Notes under the pieces: generated by a model
What the model was told of the DNA's origin: nothing
The model's database searches: none
Seen by the model: the letters and a program-made list of their open reading frames with translations, nothing else
Shown: in pieces, positions 1 through 8,381 of the stretch
How positions within the stretch are numbered: position 1 is the stretch's first letter
Layout: the number at the start of each line of letters is the position of its first letter
NCBI GenBank assembly: GCA_035574315.1
Contig: DATLYW010000014.1
Coordinates: forward strand, 18,386 to 82,385
Direction: 5' to 3'
Length of the DNA: 64,000 bases
From: Candidatus Zixiibacteriota bacterium
GTDB lineage: Bacteria; Desulfobacterota; Binatia; UBA9968
Made by a program: the position numbers and the translations under genes

Positions 1-144
1 GAAACCCCCGGCGGGAAAGGCGACGATCATCTCGACCGGCCGAGACGGGTATTTCTCCTGCGCCCGGCCCGCCCCGCACAACGGTCCGAGCGCAGTGGTG
101 ATCGCAACGATTGCAGACAGGGTCGCCGTCCTGAACGGATTCAT
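1..144 (-). CDS. tctC: TctC/Bug-family tricarboxylate-binding protein, N-terminal fragment
   Basis: The first 48 codons are visible and the rest lies outside the window. The start is the ATG at 144, preceded by a strong AAGGAGG ribosome site. Residues 1-29 form a signal peptide. They are followed by YPSRPVEMIVAFPAGG, the hallmark opening of periplasmic Bug/TctC receptors, which capture carboxylates for the TctAB permease. It is the last visible gene of the nth-tctA-tctB-tctC run. The ligand cannot be predicted. Confidence 0.85.
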   Translation of the reverse strand, partial: MNPFRTATLSAIVAITTALGPLCGAGRAQEKYPSRPVEMIVAFPAGGF

Positions 145-158
145 GGTTCCTCCTTGGT

Positions 159-620
159 CTAAAAACCGAGAAATCCTCTGGGGAGCCTGATTTTCAGCCA
201 GAGGTCGAACAAAGCGAACGTGCCGAGCGATGTGGCGCCGCTCGTCGCCACGATCATCCCCCAACGGGTCTCATCGCTCAATCGCAGCAAGAAAACAAAC
301 AGCCCGAACGTCGCCGGGATGAAGCCGACCCGCTCGAGAACCAGGCCGTAAGCCACGAGCACTGCGAGAATCCCGAAGATCTTCCGCCAGCGCACCCCCG
401 GAGCAACGGGAGCCGGCGCATTTTTGCCCGCCAGGGTTGCAAGAACGAGCGCGATCGCCAGACCCCCGAGAATGATTCCCGACCAGAAGAAGACGAAACC
501 GGAACCCGGCTCGGTAAGCGTGCCCAAGCCGAGCTGCAGGCCGCCCCGGCAAACCCACCACGCCACGGCGAGCCAGAACAGGCCGCTTGCGACGTCCGTG
601 TCGATCCTAATCTTCTTCAC
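159..620 (-). CDS. tctB: TctB, small membrane subunit of tripartite tricarboxylate transporter
   Basis: This 153-residue protein has four hydrophobic segments: about 12-32, 42-64, 80-98 and 102-145. It has the weakly conserved sequence and size typical of TctB. It overlaps the end of tctA by 14 bases and is followed after 14 bases by tctC, so the three subunits are translationally coupled. In this family TctB assists the large TctA channel subunit in the inner membrane. The call rests on length, topology and position between tctA and tctC. Confidence 0.88.
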   Translation of the reverse strand: MKKIRIDTDVASGLFWLAVAWWVCRGGLQLGLGTLTEPGSGFVFFWSGIILGGLAIALVLATLAGKNAPAPVAPGVRWRKIFGILAVLVAYGLVLERVGFIPATFGLFVFLLRLSDETRWGMIVATSGATSLGTFALFDLWLKIRLPRGFLGF

Positions 621-2109
621 TCAGGCCGCGCCCCAATCCTACTCTGCCGAAGACCGGCAGGACAAGGACAAAAACCGAGAACACAAGAAAGGCAGCAGCG
701 ATCGGTCGATCGGCGAAAATCGCAAAGCTCCCGTCCGAGAGGATCAAGGACCGCCTGAGAGCGGTCTCGAGCAGCGGGCCCAGAACGAAGGCCAGCACGA
801 GAGGAGCCGACTCGAACTCGAACCTTTTCATCAGCAAGCCCACGAGGCTGAAGAGCACCGCCACGTAGATATCCGTGGGGCTGTTGTTGAGGCTGTAGGC
901 GCCGATCAGACAGAAAAGGATGATGAACGACGACAGGTAGGGGTACGGAATGCGCAGGATCTTAACCCAGAGCGGGATCAGCGGCAGGTTGAGAATCAGG
1001 AGCAGGAAGTTGCCGATGTACATGCTGGCGACCACGCCCCAGAAAAGATCCGGAGAATTCTTGATCAGTAGCGGCCCGGGGGTGAGGCCGTAGATCATCA
1101 AGGCGCCGAGCAGGATCGCCGTCATCGCGTTGGAGGGAATACCGAGGCTCAGGAGGGGAATGAACGTGCCGCCGACTGCCGCGTTGTTGCACGCCTCCGG
1201 GGCCGCGACTCCCTCGATCTCGCCGCTGCCAAAGCGCTCGGGATGCGCCGAGAGCCTCTTTTCCAGACCGTAGCTCAGAAACTGGGGAACGATCGCCCCG
1301 ACGCCGGGCAACAGACCCAAAGAAAATCCCAGGACCGATCCTCGGGCAATCGGCCCCAGAGAGCGCCGCCAGTCTTCGCGGTCGGGAAACAATCCCTTGA
1401 TCGGCCCGGGAAAAACGGCCGGTCTTTCCCGGGCGGCGAGATTCTCCAAGACCTCGGCGATGCCGAAGAGTCCCATGACCATCGGGGCGAGAGCGATGCC
1501 GTCGGTGAGCTCCAGAAGACCGAATGAGAAACGGGCAGTGCCCGTGATCGGGTCCAGACCGATGCATCCCAGAACGATCCCGAAGACCGCCATCATGAGC
1601 GCCTTGACCATCGACTTTCTGGCGAGATAAGCGACTACGGTGAGCCCCATCACCATCAAGGCGAAATATTCCGGAGGGCCGAATTTCAGTCCGAGCTCGG
1701 CGAGCGTCGGGGCGAGAACGATCAAGCCCAGTATGCTGACCGTTCCTGCAATGAAAGAGCCGAAGGCCGAGATCCCGAGAGCCGGCCCCGCCCGGCCCCG
1801 GCGGGCCATCTGATAACCGTCGAGACAGGTCACGACCGAGGAGGCTTCTCCGGGAATGTTGAGCAAGATCGAGGTCGTCGATCCTCCATACATGGCTCCA
1901 TAACAGATGCCCGACAGCATGATCAGGGCCGAGACCGGGTCGAGCTTGAAGGTTGCTGGCAACAGCAGAGCGACGGTCGCGGTCGGCCCGATACCCGGAA
2001 GGACGCCAACGAGCGTGCCCATCGTAACGCCGAGAAAGCAGTAGAGAAGATTTTTCGCCTGGAGCGCCACTGCAAAGCCGTTCGCCAGGCTTTCCAAGCT
2101 TTCGAGCAT
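607..2109 (-). CDS. tctA: TctA, large permease subunit of tripartite tricarboxylate transporter
   Basis: This 500-residue polytopic inner-membrane protein has about 11-12 hydrophobic segments. The TctA signature is clear near the N terminus: [17 protein letters not shown] at about 35-51, and the glycine-rich [15 protein letters not shown] region at about 74-88. A second glycine/proline-rich motif, [17 protein letters not shown], lies near residue 265, consistent with the internal repeat of the family. With TctB and the TctC receptor it forms a secondary, ion-driven carboxylate importer. Only four bases separate it from the end of nth, so it probably lies in the same transcript as that repair gene, an odd pairing. 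Confidence 0.95.
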   Translation of the reverse strand: MLESLESLANGFAVALQAKNLLYCFLGVTMGTLVGVLPGIGPTATVALLLPATFKLDPVSALIMLSGICYGAMYGGSTTSILLNIPGEASSVVTCLDGYQMARRGRAGPALGISAFGSFIAGTVSILGLIVLAPTLAELGLKFGPPEYFALMVMGLTVVAYLARKSMVKALMMAVFGIVLGCIGLDPITGTARFSFGLLELTDGIALAPMVMGLFGIAEVLENLAARERPAVFPGPIKGLFPDREDWRRSLGPIARGSVLGFSLGLLPGVGAIVPQFLSYGLEKRLSAHPERFGSGEIEGVAAPEACNNAAVGGTFIPLLSLGIPSNAMTAILLGALMIYGLTPGPLLIKNSPDLFWGVVASMYIGNFLLLILNLPLIPLWVKILRIPYPYLSSFIILFCLIGAYSLNNSPTDIYVAVLFSLVGLLMKRFEFESAPLVLAFVLGPLLETALRRSLILSDGSFAIFADRPIAAAFLVFSVFVLVLPVFGRVGLGRGLSEED

Positions 2110-2113
2110 CGGC

Positions 2114-2785
2114 TCAGGCGACCGTCTTTCCCGGGTAAGGGCAGAGCGCGCGGATGGAGCATTGCGGGCAGCGCGGTTTTTGGGCGGTGCATACCCTCCG
2201 CCCGTGGTACTGCAGCAGATGACAGAAGCGGACCCGCCGGGGCGCGGGAACCAGCGAAACGAGATCGAGCTCGATCTTGTCGGGGTCCGTATGGCGCGTC
2301 AGCCCGAGCCGCTGCGACAGGCGCATCACGTGAGTGTCCACGCCGATGGCGGGACGGTGAAACGCGTTCCCGAGGAGGATGTTCGCGGTCTTTCTTCCCA
2401 CGCCGGGCAGCGACAGCAGGTCTTCGAGGCGGTCGGGGACCTTTCCGTTGAAGCGTTCGACCAGCTCCCTGCAGCAGTTCTGAATCGACCGCGCCTTGTT
2501 GCGATAGAAATTGATCCTTTGCAGGTCCCGTTCCAGCTGCTCCAGGGGGGCGCGGGCGTAGTCGTCGGCCGTGCGATAACGCCGGAACAGGTCGGCCGTG
2601 ACCTGGTTGACCAGATCGTCGCGCGCCTGCGCCGCCAGGATCAACGCGACAAGGAGCTCGAGCGGATTTTTGAACTCGAGGTCGAGCTTGGCGTCCGGGT
2701 GGGTGCGCTCGAGGCGTGCGAGGATTTGCTTGACGCGGGCCTTTTGCGCGGTCGAAGGCGGACGGATCTTGCGCGGCGCGGCCAT
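2114..2785 (-). CDS. nth: Endonuclease III (DNA glycosylase/AP lyase), copy 1
   Basis: This 223-residue HhH-GPD glycosylase removes oxidised pyrimidines. The helix-hairpin-helix LPGVGRKTA carries the catalytic lysine, and VDTHV further on carries the catalytic aspartate. The C terminus has the C-x6-C-x2-C-x5-C cluster (CTAQKPRC, PQC, SIRALC) that binds a 4Fe-4S centre. The family's usual LSAQATD stretch reads LAAQARD here. A second, distinct endonuclease III lies at 31150-31911. It is the first gene of a leftward run continuing into tctABC, with a promoter directly upstream. Confidence 0.93.
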   Translation of the reverse strand: MAAPRKIRPPSTAQKARVKQILARLERTHPDAKLDLEFKNPLELLVALILAAQARDDLVNQVTADLFRRYRTADDYARAPLEQLERDLQRINFYRNKARSIQNCCRELVERFNGKVPDRLEDLLSLPGVGRKTANILLGNAFHRPAIGVDTHVMRLSQRLGLTRHTDPDKIELDLVSLVPAPRRVRFCHLLQYHGRRVCTAQKPRCPQCSIRALCPYPGKTVA

Positions 2786-2798
2786 TTCGGTTTAAGGC

Positions 2799-2828
2799 AA
2801 AATATGCTAGCAGACCTTAGGTTGTCAA
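2799..2828 (-). promoter_or_regulatory. Sigma-70-type promoter for nth-tctABC
   Basis: Read on the minus strand there is a consensus TTGACA at 2828-2823, an 18-base spacer and TATTTT at 2804-2799. This ends 13 bases before the nth start codon. The transcript would therefore have a very short leader, or start slightly inside it. This is a prediction from pattern only. Confidence 0.45.
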
Positions 2829-2844
2829 AGGGAGGTTTTCCGGC

Positions 2845-3213
2845 ATGGAGCTGAAGGACCTGCAGCGGATGACGTTGCCGAAGCTGCGCGATCTCGCCAA
2901 ACAGGAGACCGATCTCAAGGGCGTCGGCGGGATGGAGAAGGAGGAGCTGATCGAGGCGATCGCCAAGGCCAAGGGCATCCCGCTGGGCGAGACCCACAAG
3001 GACATCAGCGCGATTCACGCCGTCAAGCAGGACATCCGGGCGTTGAAAAAGCGCAAGGAGGAAATGCTGGCGTCGTCGCCGGATCGGGAAAAGCTCAGGG
3101 CGATCCGTCGAAAGATCAAGCTCCTCAAGCGGTTGACTCGGAATCTCGCCCGGGAAGCCAAATCCGCGGCCGCCCGCAAGAGCACGGGAGCGCCGCAGCA
3201 GGCGGGCGCTTGA
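2845..3213 (+). CDS. Small basic protein with Rho N-terminal (SAP-like) domain
   Basis: The protein has 122 residues. Residues 3-50 (MTLPKLRDLAKQ..., followed by MEKEELIEAIAKA) match the helical Rho_N fold found at the start of transcription factor Rho and in small stand-alone proteins. The rest is a highly charged coiled-coil-like region (about 55-110) rich in lysine and arginine, followed by an Ala/Gly tail. It has a good GGAGG ribosome site. A nucleic-acid-binding role is an inference from the domain and charge. It lies 10 bases before the radical SAM gene and is probably cotranscribed with it. Confidence 0.75.
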   Translation: MELKDLQRMTLPKLRDLAKQETDLKGVGGMEKEELIEAIAKAKGIPLGETHKDISAIHAVKQDIRALKKRKEEMLASSPDREKLRAIRRKIKLLKRLTRNLAREAKSAAARKSTGAPQQAGA

Positions 3214-3223
3214 CGCCGCGCGG

Positions 3224-4291
3224 ATGAAGCCGCCTCCGGTGCGCGGTCGCGGAGCGGCGGGGAACCCGAAGAACCGCTTCGAGACGCTGGAACGTCTTCC
3301 CGAGCCGGCCGACGGGGACCAAAGCCCGGCGCCGGAAACGGAATTTCTCGCCGACGCTTCCCGCACGATCATCGCCTACAACGACAGTCCCGACGTCGGC
3401 TTCGCCGCCAGCATCAATCCTTACCGCGGCTGCGAGCACGGCTGCGTCTACTGTTACGCCCGTCCCACCCACGAGTACCTCGGCTTTTCCTCCGGCCTCG
3501 ACTTCGAAACGCGGATCCTGGTAAAGCACGAAGCCCCGGAACTGCTGCGGCGGGAGCTGGCCGATCCGAAATGGCAGCCGCAGGTGCTGGCGATGAGCGG
3601 CGTCACGGACTGTTACCAGCCGGCCGAGAAGAAGTTCCTGCTGACGCGGCGCTGTCTGGAGGTTCTGGCGGAGTTCCGCAACCCGGTGATGGTTGTCACC
3701 AAGAACTTCCTCGTGACCCGCGACATCGACGTTTTATCCGCGCTGGCGCGGTTCGACTGCGCCGCCGTCACGGTTTCGCTCACGACACTGGACCCCAGGC
3801 TGGCCGCCGCGCTGGAGCCCAGGGCCTCCGCTCCGGGCCGGCGTCTGGCAGCGATCCGGGCGCTCGCCGACGCGGGGATCCCCGTCGGTTACCTGCAGGC
3901 GCCCATGATCCCCGGGTTGACCGATTGCGAGGCGCCGGCGATTGCGTCGGCGGCGGCCGAAGCCGGAGCGACGTTCGCAGGCTACGTGGCGTTGCGCCTG
4001 CCGTTTTCGGTCAAGTCCCTGTTCGAGCGCTGGCTGGAAATCCATTTTCCCGAACGCAAGAAAAGGATTCTCAACCGTATCCGGGCGATCCGCGGAGGGA
4101 AGCTGAACGACCCGGACTTCGGCACCCGGATGCGCGGCGAAGGGATCTTCGCCGAGCAGATGGCCGGTATCTTTCGGCTGGCCTGCAAGAAGGCGGGCAT
4201 AGAAAAGCGCTGGCCGGAGCTGGCGGTGAAACACTTCCGGCGACCGTCGAGTTCTCCGCAACTAAGCCTCTTCGGCGATTCCGGCGCGTGA
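3224..4291 (+). CDS. PA0069-family radical SAM protein (SplB-like)
   Basis: This 355-residue protein carries the radical SAM cluster motif C-x3-C-x2-C as CEHGCVYC at about residues 71-78. It sits in the INPYRGCEHGCVYCYARPTHEY context typical of the PA0069 group, which is related to spore photoproduct lyase. Other conserved stretches are SGVTDCYQPAEKK and a GLTD loop. The C terminus ends in SPQLSLFG, a common tail of this family. Members bind a 4Fe-4S cluster and S-adenosylmethionine; the substrate is unknown. Confidence 0.9.
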   Translation: MKPPPVRGRGAAGNPKNRFETLERLPEPADGDQSPAPETEFLADASRTIIAYNDSPDVGFAASINPYRGCEHGCVYCYARPTHEYLGFSSGLDFETRILVKHEAPELLRRELADPKWQPQVLAMSGVTDCYQPAEKKFLLTRRCLEVLAEFRNPVMVVTKNFLVTRDIDVLSALARFDCAAVTVSLTTLDPRLAAALEPRASAPGRRLAAIRALADAGIPVGYLQAPMIPGLTDCEAPAIASAAAEAGATFAGYVALRLPFSVKSLFERWLEIHFPERKKRILNRIRAIRGGKLNDPDFGTRMRGEGIFAEQMAGIFRLACKKAGIEKRWPELAVKHFRRPSSSPQLSLFGDSGA

Positions 4292-4657
4292 GGCCCGCTG
4301 TCCGAGACCCTCTGGACGAGCTCGCGGCCGCGGTCGCGTCTGCGCCGGATGCGGCGCGACGGCCGCTCCCCTGCCGGCGCGGAGCGTTTCTTGCCGGCCT
4401 GAAAAATTCGCGCCGAAACCCCGACGTTCGAGCATGAATCGCGATTTCGCGGCTGAGCCGACAAGGCGAGAGGCGACCCTGGAGCAGCCGAGAGGCAGGA
4501 ACGCGAGATTTGGCGGTTCTTGCGCTTCGAGACGGTCGAGCACCGGCTTTCATCGAGCTATCCCGATCGATACCTGCTGCGGGGCGCCGATCCATCGTCT
4601 TCGTGGCCCGCAAGGTGCTCCCGGCGTCCCGCGTCAATCGCAACTGCGGAATTCGGG
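4292..4657 (+). other. Gap of 366 bases without a supported gene
   Basis: The stretch lies between the radical SAM gene and the MFS carrier. Open frames here on both strands are low-complexity, arginine-rich translations typical of GC-rich noncoding DNA and match no family I recognise. No clear promoter or terminator is visible. The MFS reading frame extends upstream to 4520, but that extension is not transporter-like. Confidence 0.6.
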
Positions 4658-5968
4658 ATGAGCCCGGGCCGACGATCGCCTCCGAGCAGGCCGTTTTTCT
4701 TCTACGGCTGGGTCATCGTCGCGGTGGGTTTCCTCGCCCACCTCGTGTGCGCGTTCCACCTCTCGAGCACGCTCAGCGTTTTTTTGCGCCCGCTGACCGA
4801 GGATCTCGGCGTCTCCCGCGGCGTGTTTTCCCTGCTCCGTTCTGGGGAGATCCTCATCGGCGCCGCAGTCGCCCCCTTCGTGGGGCCGCTCGTGGACCGT
4901 TACGGCGGACGGTGGCTGATGGCCGGCGGCGCGCTGCTTGCCGGATGCGGCTTTCTTCTTCTCGGTCAGGTTACGGCCTTCTGGCAGTTCCTTCTCGTGC
5001 GGTGGCTGTTCGTGACCGTCGGCGGCGTCTTCATGTGCCACATGGTCGTGACCGTGACGATCTCGCGCTGGTTCGTGCGCATGCGGGGGCGCGCGATCGC
5101 GATGGCGAGCCTTGGCCAGGGGCTGTCCAAGGTCGGCATCCCGTTCGTTACCGCGGCGCTGTTCGCTTGGGTCGGTTGGCGGCAGACCTGGGGCATATTC
5201 GGCGTCGTCACGGTGGCGCTCGTGGTGATCCCCGCCGTCTTGTTCATGCGCCGCAGTCCCGAGGAGATGGGGCTCTGGCCCGACGGCGCCCCCGAACCGC
5301 CCTCGACCGGTGCCGCCGCAGGCGCCGCTCGTTTGCCCTCCGGGGCGGATGCGCTTTCCGCAGAAGAGGCGGTCTGGAGCCGAGCGCAGGTGCTTCGCGG
5401 CGCCACGTTCTGGGTGATTTGCTTCATGTTCGGCATCGCCAACGTGGGGATTGCCGGCCTGAACCTTCACGTCTTCGCCTACCTCTTGGACATCGGCCAC
5501 TCCGCCGTCACCGCGGCGACGGCGTTGAGCCTCATAGCTTCGACCCAGCTCGCCTCGACCCTGGCATGGGGTTTTCTGAGCGAGCGGATGGAAATCCGCC
5601 GCTGCATCATGGTGATGTTTTTCGTCCAGGCGGCCGGGCTGGGGGGCGCGATCGCGACGGCGCGTGTCGAGGCCATCTACGCCGGCTTTTTTTTCTACGG
5701 GATCGGGTTGGGCGGAAGCTGGGTGCTGCAGGAGCTGATCTGGGCGGCCTACTACGGCCGCCGGTCGCTGGGGCTTGTGCGCGGGCTGGGAATGTCGGTC
5801 ACCAACGGCTTCGGCGCCGCCGGCGCGCCTTTTTTCGGCTTCCTGTTCGACGTTTCCGGAAGCTACATGCTCTCGTTCGTTCTCTTTGCCGTTGCGCTCG
5901 TGGGCTCCGCGCTACTCGCGCTTGTCATCCCGCCGCCGGGAACGGGAAAGGCGGCGGCGCACGCCTAG
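4658..5968 (+). CDS. Major facilitator superfamily transporter (monocarboxylate/oxalate-formate type)
   Basis: From the ATG at 4658 this gives 436 residues with 12 predicted membrane helices. The first begins FFFYGWVIVAVGFLAHL, a form frequent in the oxalate/formate and monocarboxylate antiporter branch. The loop DRYGGRWLMAGG between helices 2 and 3 is the MFS motif A region. An earlier in-frame ATG at 4520 would add 46 non-hydrophobic residues and is less likely. The stop codon overlaps that of the convergent molybdopterin oxidoreductase gene (shared CTAG at 5965-5968). The substrate may be an organic acid, given the neighbouring redox genes, but this is only contextual. Confidence 0.88.
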   Translation: MSPGRRSPPSRPFFFYGWVIVAVGFLAHLVCAFHLSSTLSVFLRPLTEDLGVSRGVFSLLRSGEILIGAAVAPFVGPLVDRYGGRWLMAGGALLAGCGFLLLGQVTAFWQFLLVRWLFVTVGGVFMCHMVVTVTISRWFVRMRGRAIAMASLGQGLSKVGIPFVTAALFAWVGWRQTWGIFGVVTVALVVIPAVLFMRRSPEEMGLWPDGAPEPPSTGAAAGAARLPSGADALSAEEAVWSRAQVLRGATFWVICFMFGIANVGIAGLNLHVFAYLLDIGHSAVTAATALSLIASTQLASTLAWGFLSERMEIRRCIMVMFFVQAAGLGGAIATARVEAIYAGFFFYGIGLGGSWVLQELIWAAYYGRRSLGLVRGLGMSVTNGFGAAGAPFFGFLFDVSGSYMLSFVLFAVALVGSALLALVIPPPGTGKAAAHA

Positions 5969-8367
5969 GGTACCGGTCTGATCCGACAGAGATAGGAGCG
6001 ATGCGGCAGGGAGCCGCTGATGGGGTCGGTGAGGTCGGACCCGACGAGGGTTGCGGGGTTGGCGCCGCAGCGCTCGTAGGGATCGTAGCCGGGCAGCTCC
6101 AGGACCCTGCACTCCTGCCACCAGCCGTGCTGGCAGCAGACGACTCCAGGAACGATGTTCTCGGTGACGCGGGCTCGCACCGTGATCGCTCCCCGGGGAG
6201 TCTCCACCATCATCCAGCCGCCCGGCGCAACACCGTAACGCTCGGCGGTCTCGGGATGGATTTCCGCCGCGGGCTCGGGTGACGCCTTGCGCAGCCCGGG
6301 GAGCGCCCGGAGCTGGCTGTGGACGTAGGTCGTTACCTTGGCGTTGGTGAGCACCAGGGGATACTCCGCCGCGATATCCGGGCGGCTCAAGGGACTCAGA
6401 GCCGGCTCGACGTATTGCGGCAGGGGCGGAAAACCGTGCGCAGCGAAAGTATGGCAATACAGCTCCACTCTTCTCGACGGCGTGGAAAATCCCCGCGGCC
6501 TTCCGCTTGCGTCTTTCCGCGCGTGCTTTTCGTAGCCGGGCTCGAGCCGAAGAGAGATTCCCCCCGGATGGCGCTTCAGCTGTTCGAGCGTGATGCCGGA
6601 GGGTTCGAGCTCGTGCTGGTAGCCCGCTTCGATATCTCCATCCCAGAATTGCTCGCCGAGGCCGAGCCTCCTGGCGAGCTCGAAAACGATCCAGGTATCC
6701 GAGCGGCGCTCGAAGAGCGGTTCGACGACGGCCGGTCGATACTGCAGATGGGTCTTACCCGCCCGCCGGTGCTCGAAGCCGGTCGCAAGGTTCGACATCT
6801 CCAGGAAGCTCGTCGCCGGCAGCACATAGTCGCAAAGCTCCGCCGTAGGGGTCATGAAAAGATCGACGGCCGCCGCAAACTCCAGCGCGCGCAACGCCTC
6901 CCGGCCGCGGTGCGGATCGGCGTTGGAGAGAATCGAGTTGGAGCCAAAGTTAAGCAGCGCTTTGACGGGGTAGGGGCGTTCCTCGAGAATCGCCGTGAAA
7001 AGATCGTAGGCGGTGCAGTTGCCCGGTCTGGCGGGCGGGCCGAGCGGTTTTCGCTCCCGTCCGATGCGCGCCTCGGCGGCGGCTTTCGGCAAGAATTCCT
7101 TGCCGCCGACGTCGTTGACGGGCGTTCGCGGGAAGACGACGTTGCCGCCGACGCGGTCGTAGTCGCCCATGAGGGCGTAGAGGCACGCGACGGCGCGGCT
7201 CGTTTGCGTGGCGTTGGTGTGCTGTCCGAGCCCGTTCCACATATAGAGGCTCACGGGCCGATTGTGCGCGAGCAGCAGCGCCGCCTGCCAGACCTGCGCC
7301 GCCGGGACCCAGGTGATCGCCTCCGAGCGTTCGGGCGAGTACCGCGCCGCCATCCCCGCGAGGGCGGCAAAGACCGGAGTACACGGCACGGTCCGTCCGT
7401 TCAGGCGCAGGTCGCGAACGCCGAAGAGGGCCGGCCGGATGCCGTCGCGGTCGAAGCCCCCGCAAGCGGGGTCGTAAACCCCGGGCGCGTCCCTGGTTTC
7501 GTCCCATACCACGAAGCGGGCGGGCGACCCGTCCGGGACGAGATCGGCTTCCGTAACGAGCGCCCCGTCCTTTTTCATCAAGAACGGGCCGTTGGTCCAG
7601 CGCCGCGCAAACTCGGCGTCGTACCAGCTTTCCTCCATGAAGCAATGGATGAGCGCCAGCGCGAGCGCTCCGTCCGCCCCCGGCCGGACCTGGAGCAGGA
7701 GATCGGCGTTGGCGCCGATGCCGATCCGTCTCGGGTCGATCACGACGGTCTTCATTCCGCGCTTGCGCGCGGCGACGATGTCACGCGCAAGGATGAGGGA
7801 AGTCGAGCTCGGGTTGTGACCCCAGAGGAGAAAGCTCTTGCTGTGCTCCAGGTCGGGCGTGGGCAGGTTGGTTCCAAAGGTGTAGGCGAAGCCGGTGTCC
7901 TTGTGCCAGTTGCAGACGTGCGTGGTCGACACCCAGTTGGGGCTCCCGAAGAGGTAGAGAAAGCGGCCGAGCCAGCGCTCGGCATCGTCAACCGAAGTGC
8001 CGCTGCGGGTTCCCTTTGCAAGCGCAACCGCCCTGGCTCCGTGGCGCTCGCGGACGGCCGCCAGACGGGCCGCGATGTCGTCCAGGGCTTCGTCCCAGCT
8101 CACGCGTCGCCAACCGGGATCGGCGTCGCTCTTGGGGCGGCTCCGCTTGAGCGGATGGTTGAGTCGCTGCGGGCTGTAGACGAGCTCAGGAGCGGCTTTT
8201 CCCTTGAGGCACATCACGCCGCCGTTCGGGTGATCGGGATCGGGGTCGAGACGCACCACGCGCCCGGCTTCCACGGTCGCAATCGTGGCGCAGTGAGCCG
8301 TGCAAAGCGCGCAATAACCCCGCACCCGGCGACTTTCTCCGGCGGTTTGGCGAAGTTCGCCCGTCAT
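5965..8367 (-). CDS. Molybdopterin (or tungstopterin) oxidoreductase, DMSO-reductase family
   Basis: From the ATG at 8367 this is an 800-residue catalytic subunit. The N terminus has the 4Fe-4S motif C-x2-C-x3-C (CALCTAHC at about 20-27), closed by GGVMCLKGKA. The cofactor-binding core follows, with LLWGHNPSSTS and VVIDPRR. HVCNWHKD at about 145-152 suggests cysteine as the metal ligand. The C-terminal molydop-binding domain begins near PLVLTNAKV. There is no Tat signal, so it should be cytoplasmic. It lies 14 bases after a flavoprotein gene and probably forms a functional pair with it. A longer frame to 8595 overlaps that gene and is rejected. The substrate is unknown. Confidence 0.9.
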   Translation of the reverse strand: MTGELRQTAGESRRVRGYCALCTAHCATIATVEAGRVVRLDPDPDHPNGGVMCLKGKAAPELVYSPQRLNHPLKRSRPKSDADPGWRRVSWDEALDDIAARLAAVRERHGARAVALAKGTRSGTSVDDAERWLGRFLYLFGSPNWVSTTHVCNWHKDTGFAYTFGTNLPTPDLEHSKSFLLWGHNPSSTSLILARDIVAARKRGMKTVVIDPRRIGIGANADLLLQVRPGADGALALALIHCFMEESWYDAEFARRWTNGPFLMKKDGALVTEADLVPDGSPARFVVWDETRDAPGVYDPACGGFDRDGIRPALFGVRDLRLNGRTVPCTPVFAALAGMAARYSPERSEAITWVPAAQVWQAALLLAHNRPVSLYMWNGLGQHTNATQTSRAVACLYALMGDYDRVGGNVVFPRTPVNDVGGKEFLPKAAAEARIGRERKPLGPPARPGNCTAYDLFTAILEERPYPVKALLNFGSNSILSNADPHRGREALRALEFAAAVDLFMTPTAELCDYVLPATSFLEMSNLATGFEHRRAGKTHLQYRPAVVEPLFERRSDTWIVFELARRLGLGEQFWDGDIEAGYQHELEPSGITLEQLKRHPGGISLRLEPGYEKHARKDASGRPRGFSTPSRRVELYCHTFAAHGFPPLPQYVEPALSPLSRPDIAAEYPLVLTNAKVTTYVHSQLRALPGLRKASPEPAAEIHPETAERYGVAPGGWMMVETPRGAITVRARVTENIVPGVVCCQHGWWQECRVLELPGYDPYERCGANPATLVGSDLTDPISGSLPHRSYLCRIRPVP

Positions 8368-8381
8368 GAACGTCGCGCCGT

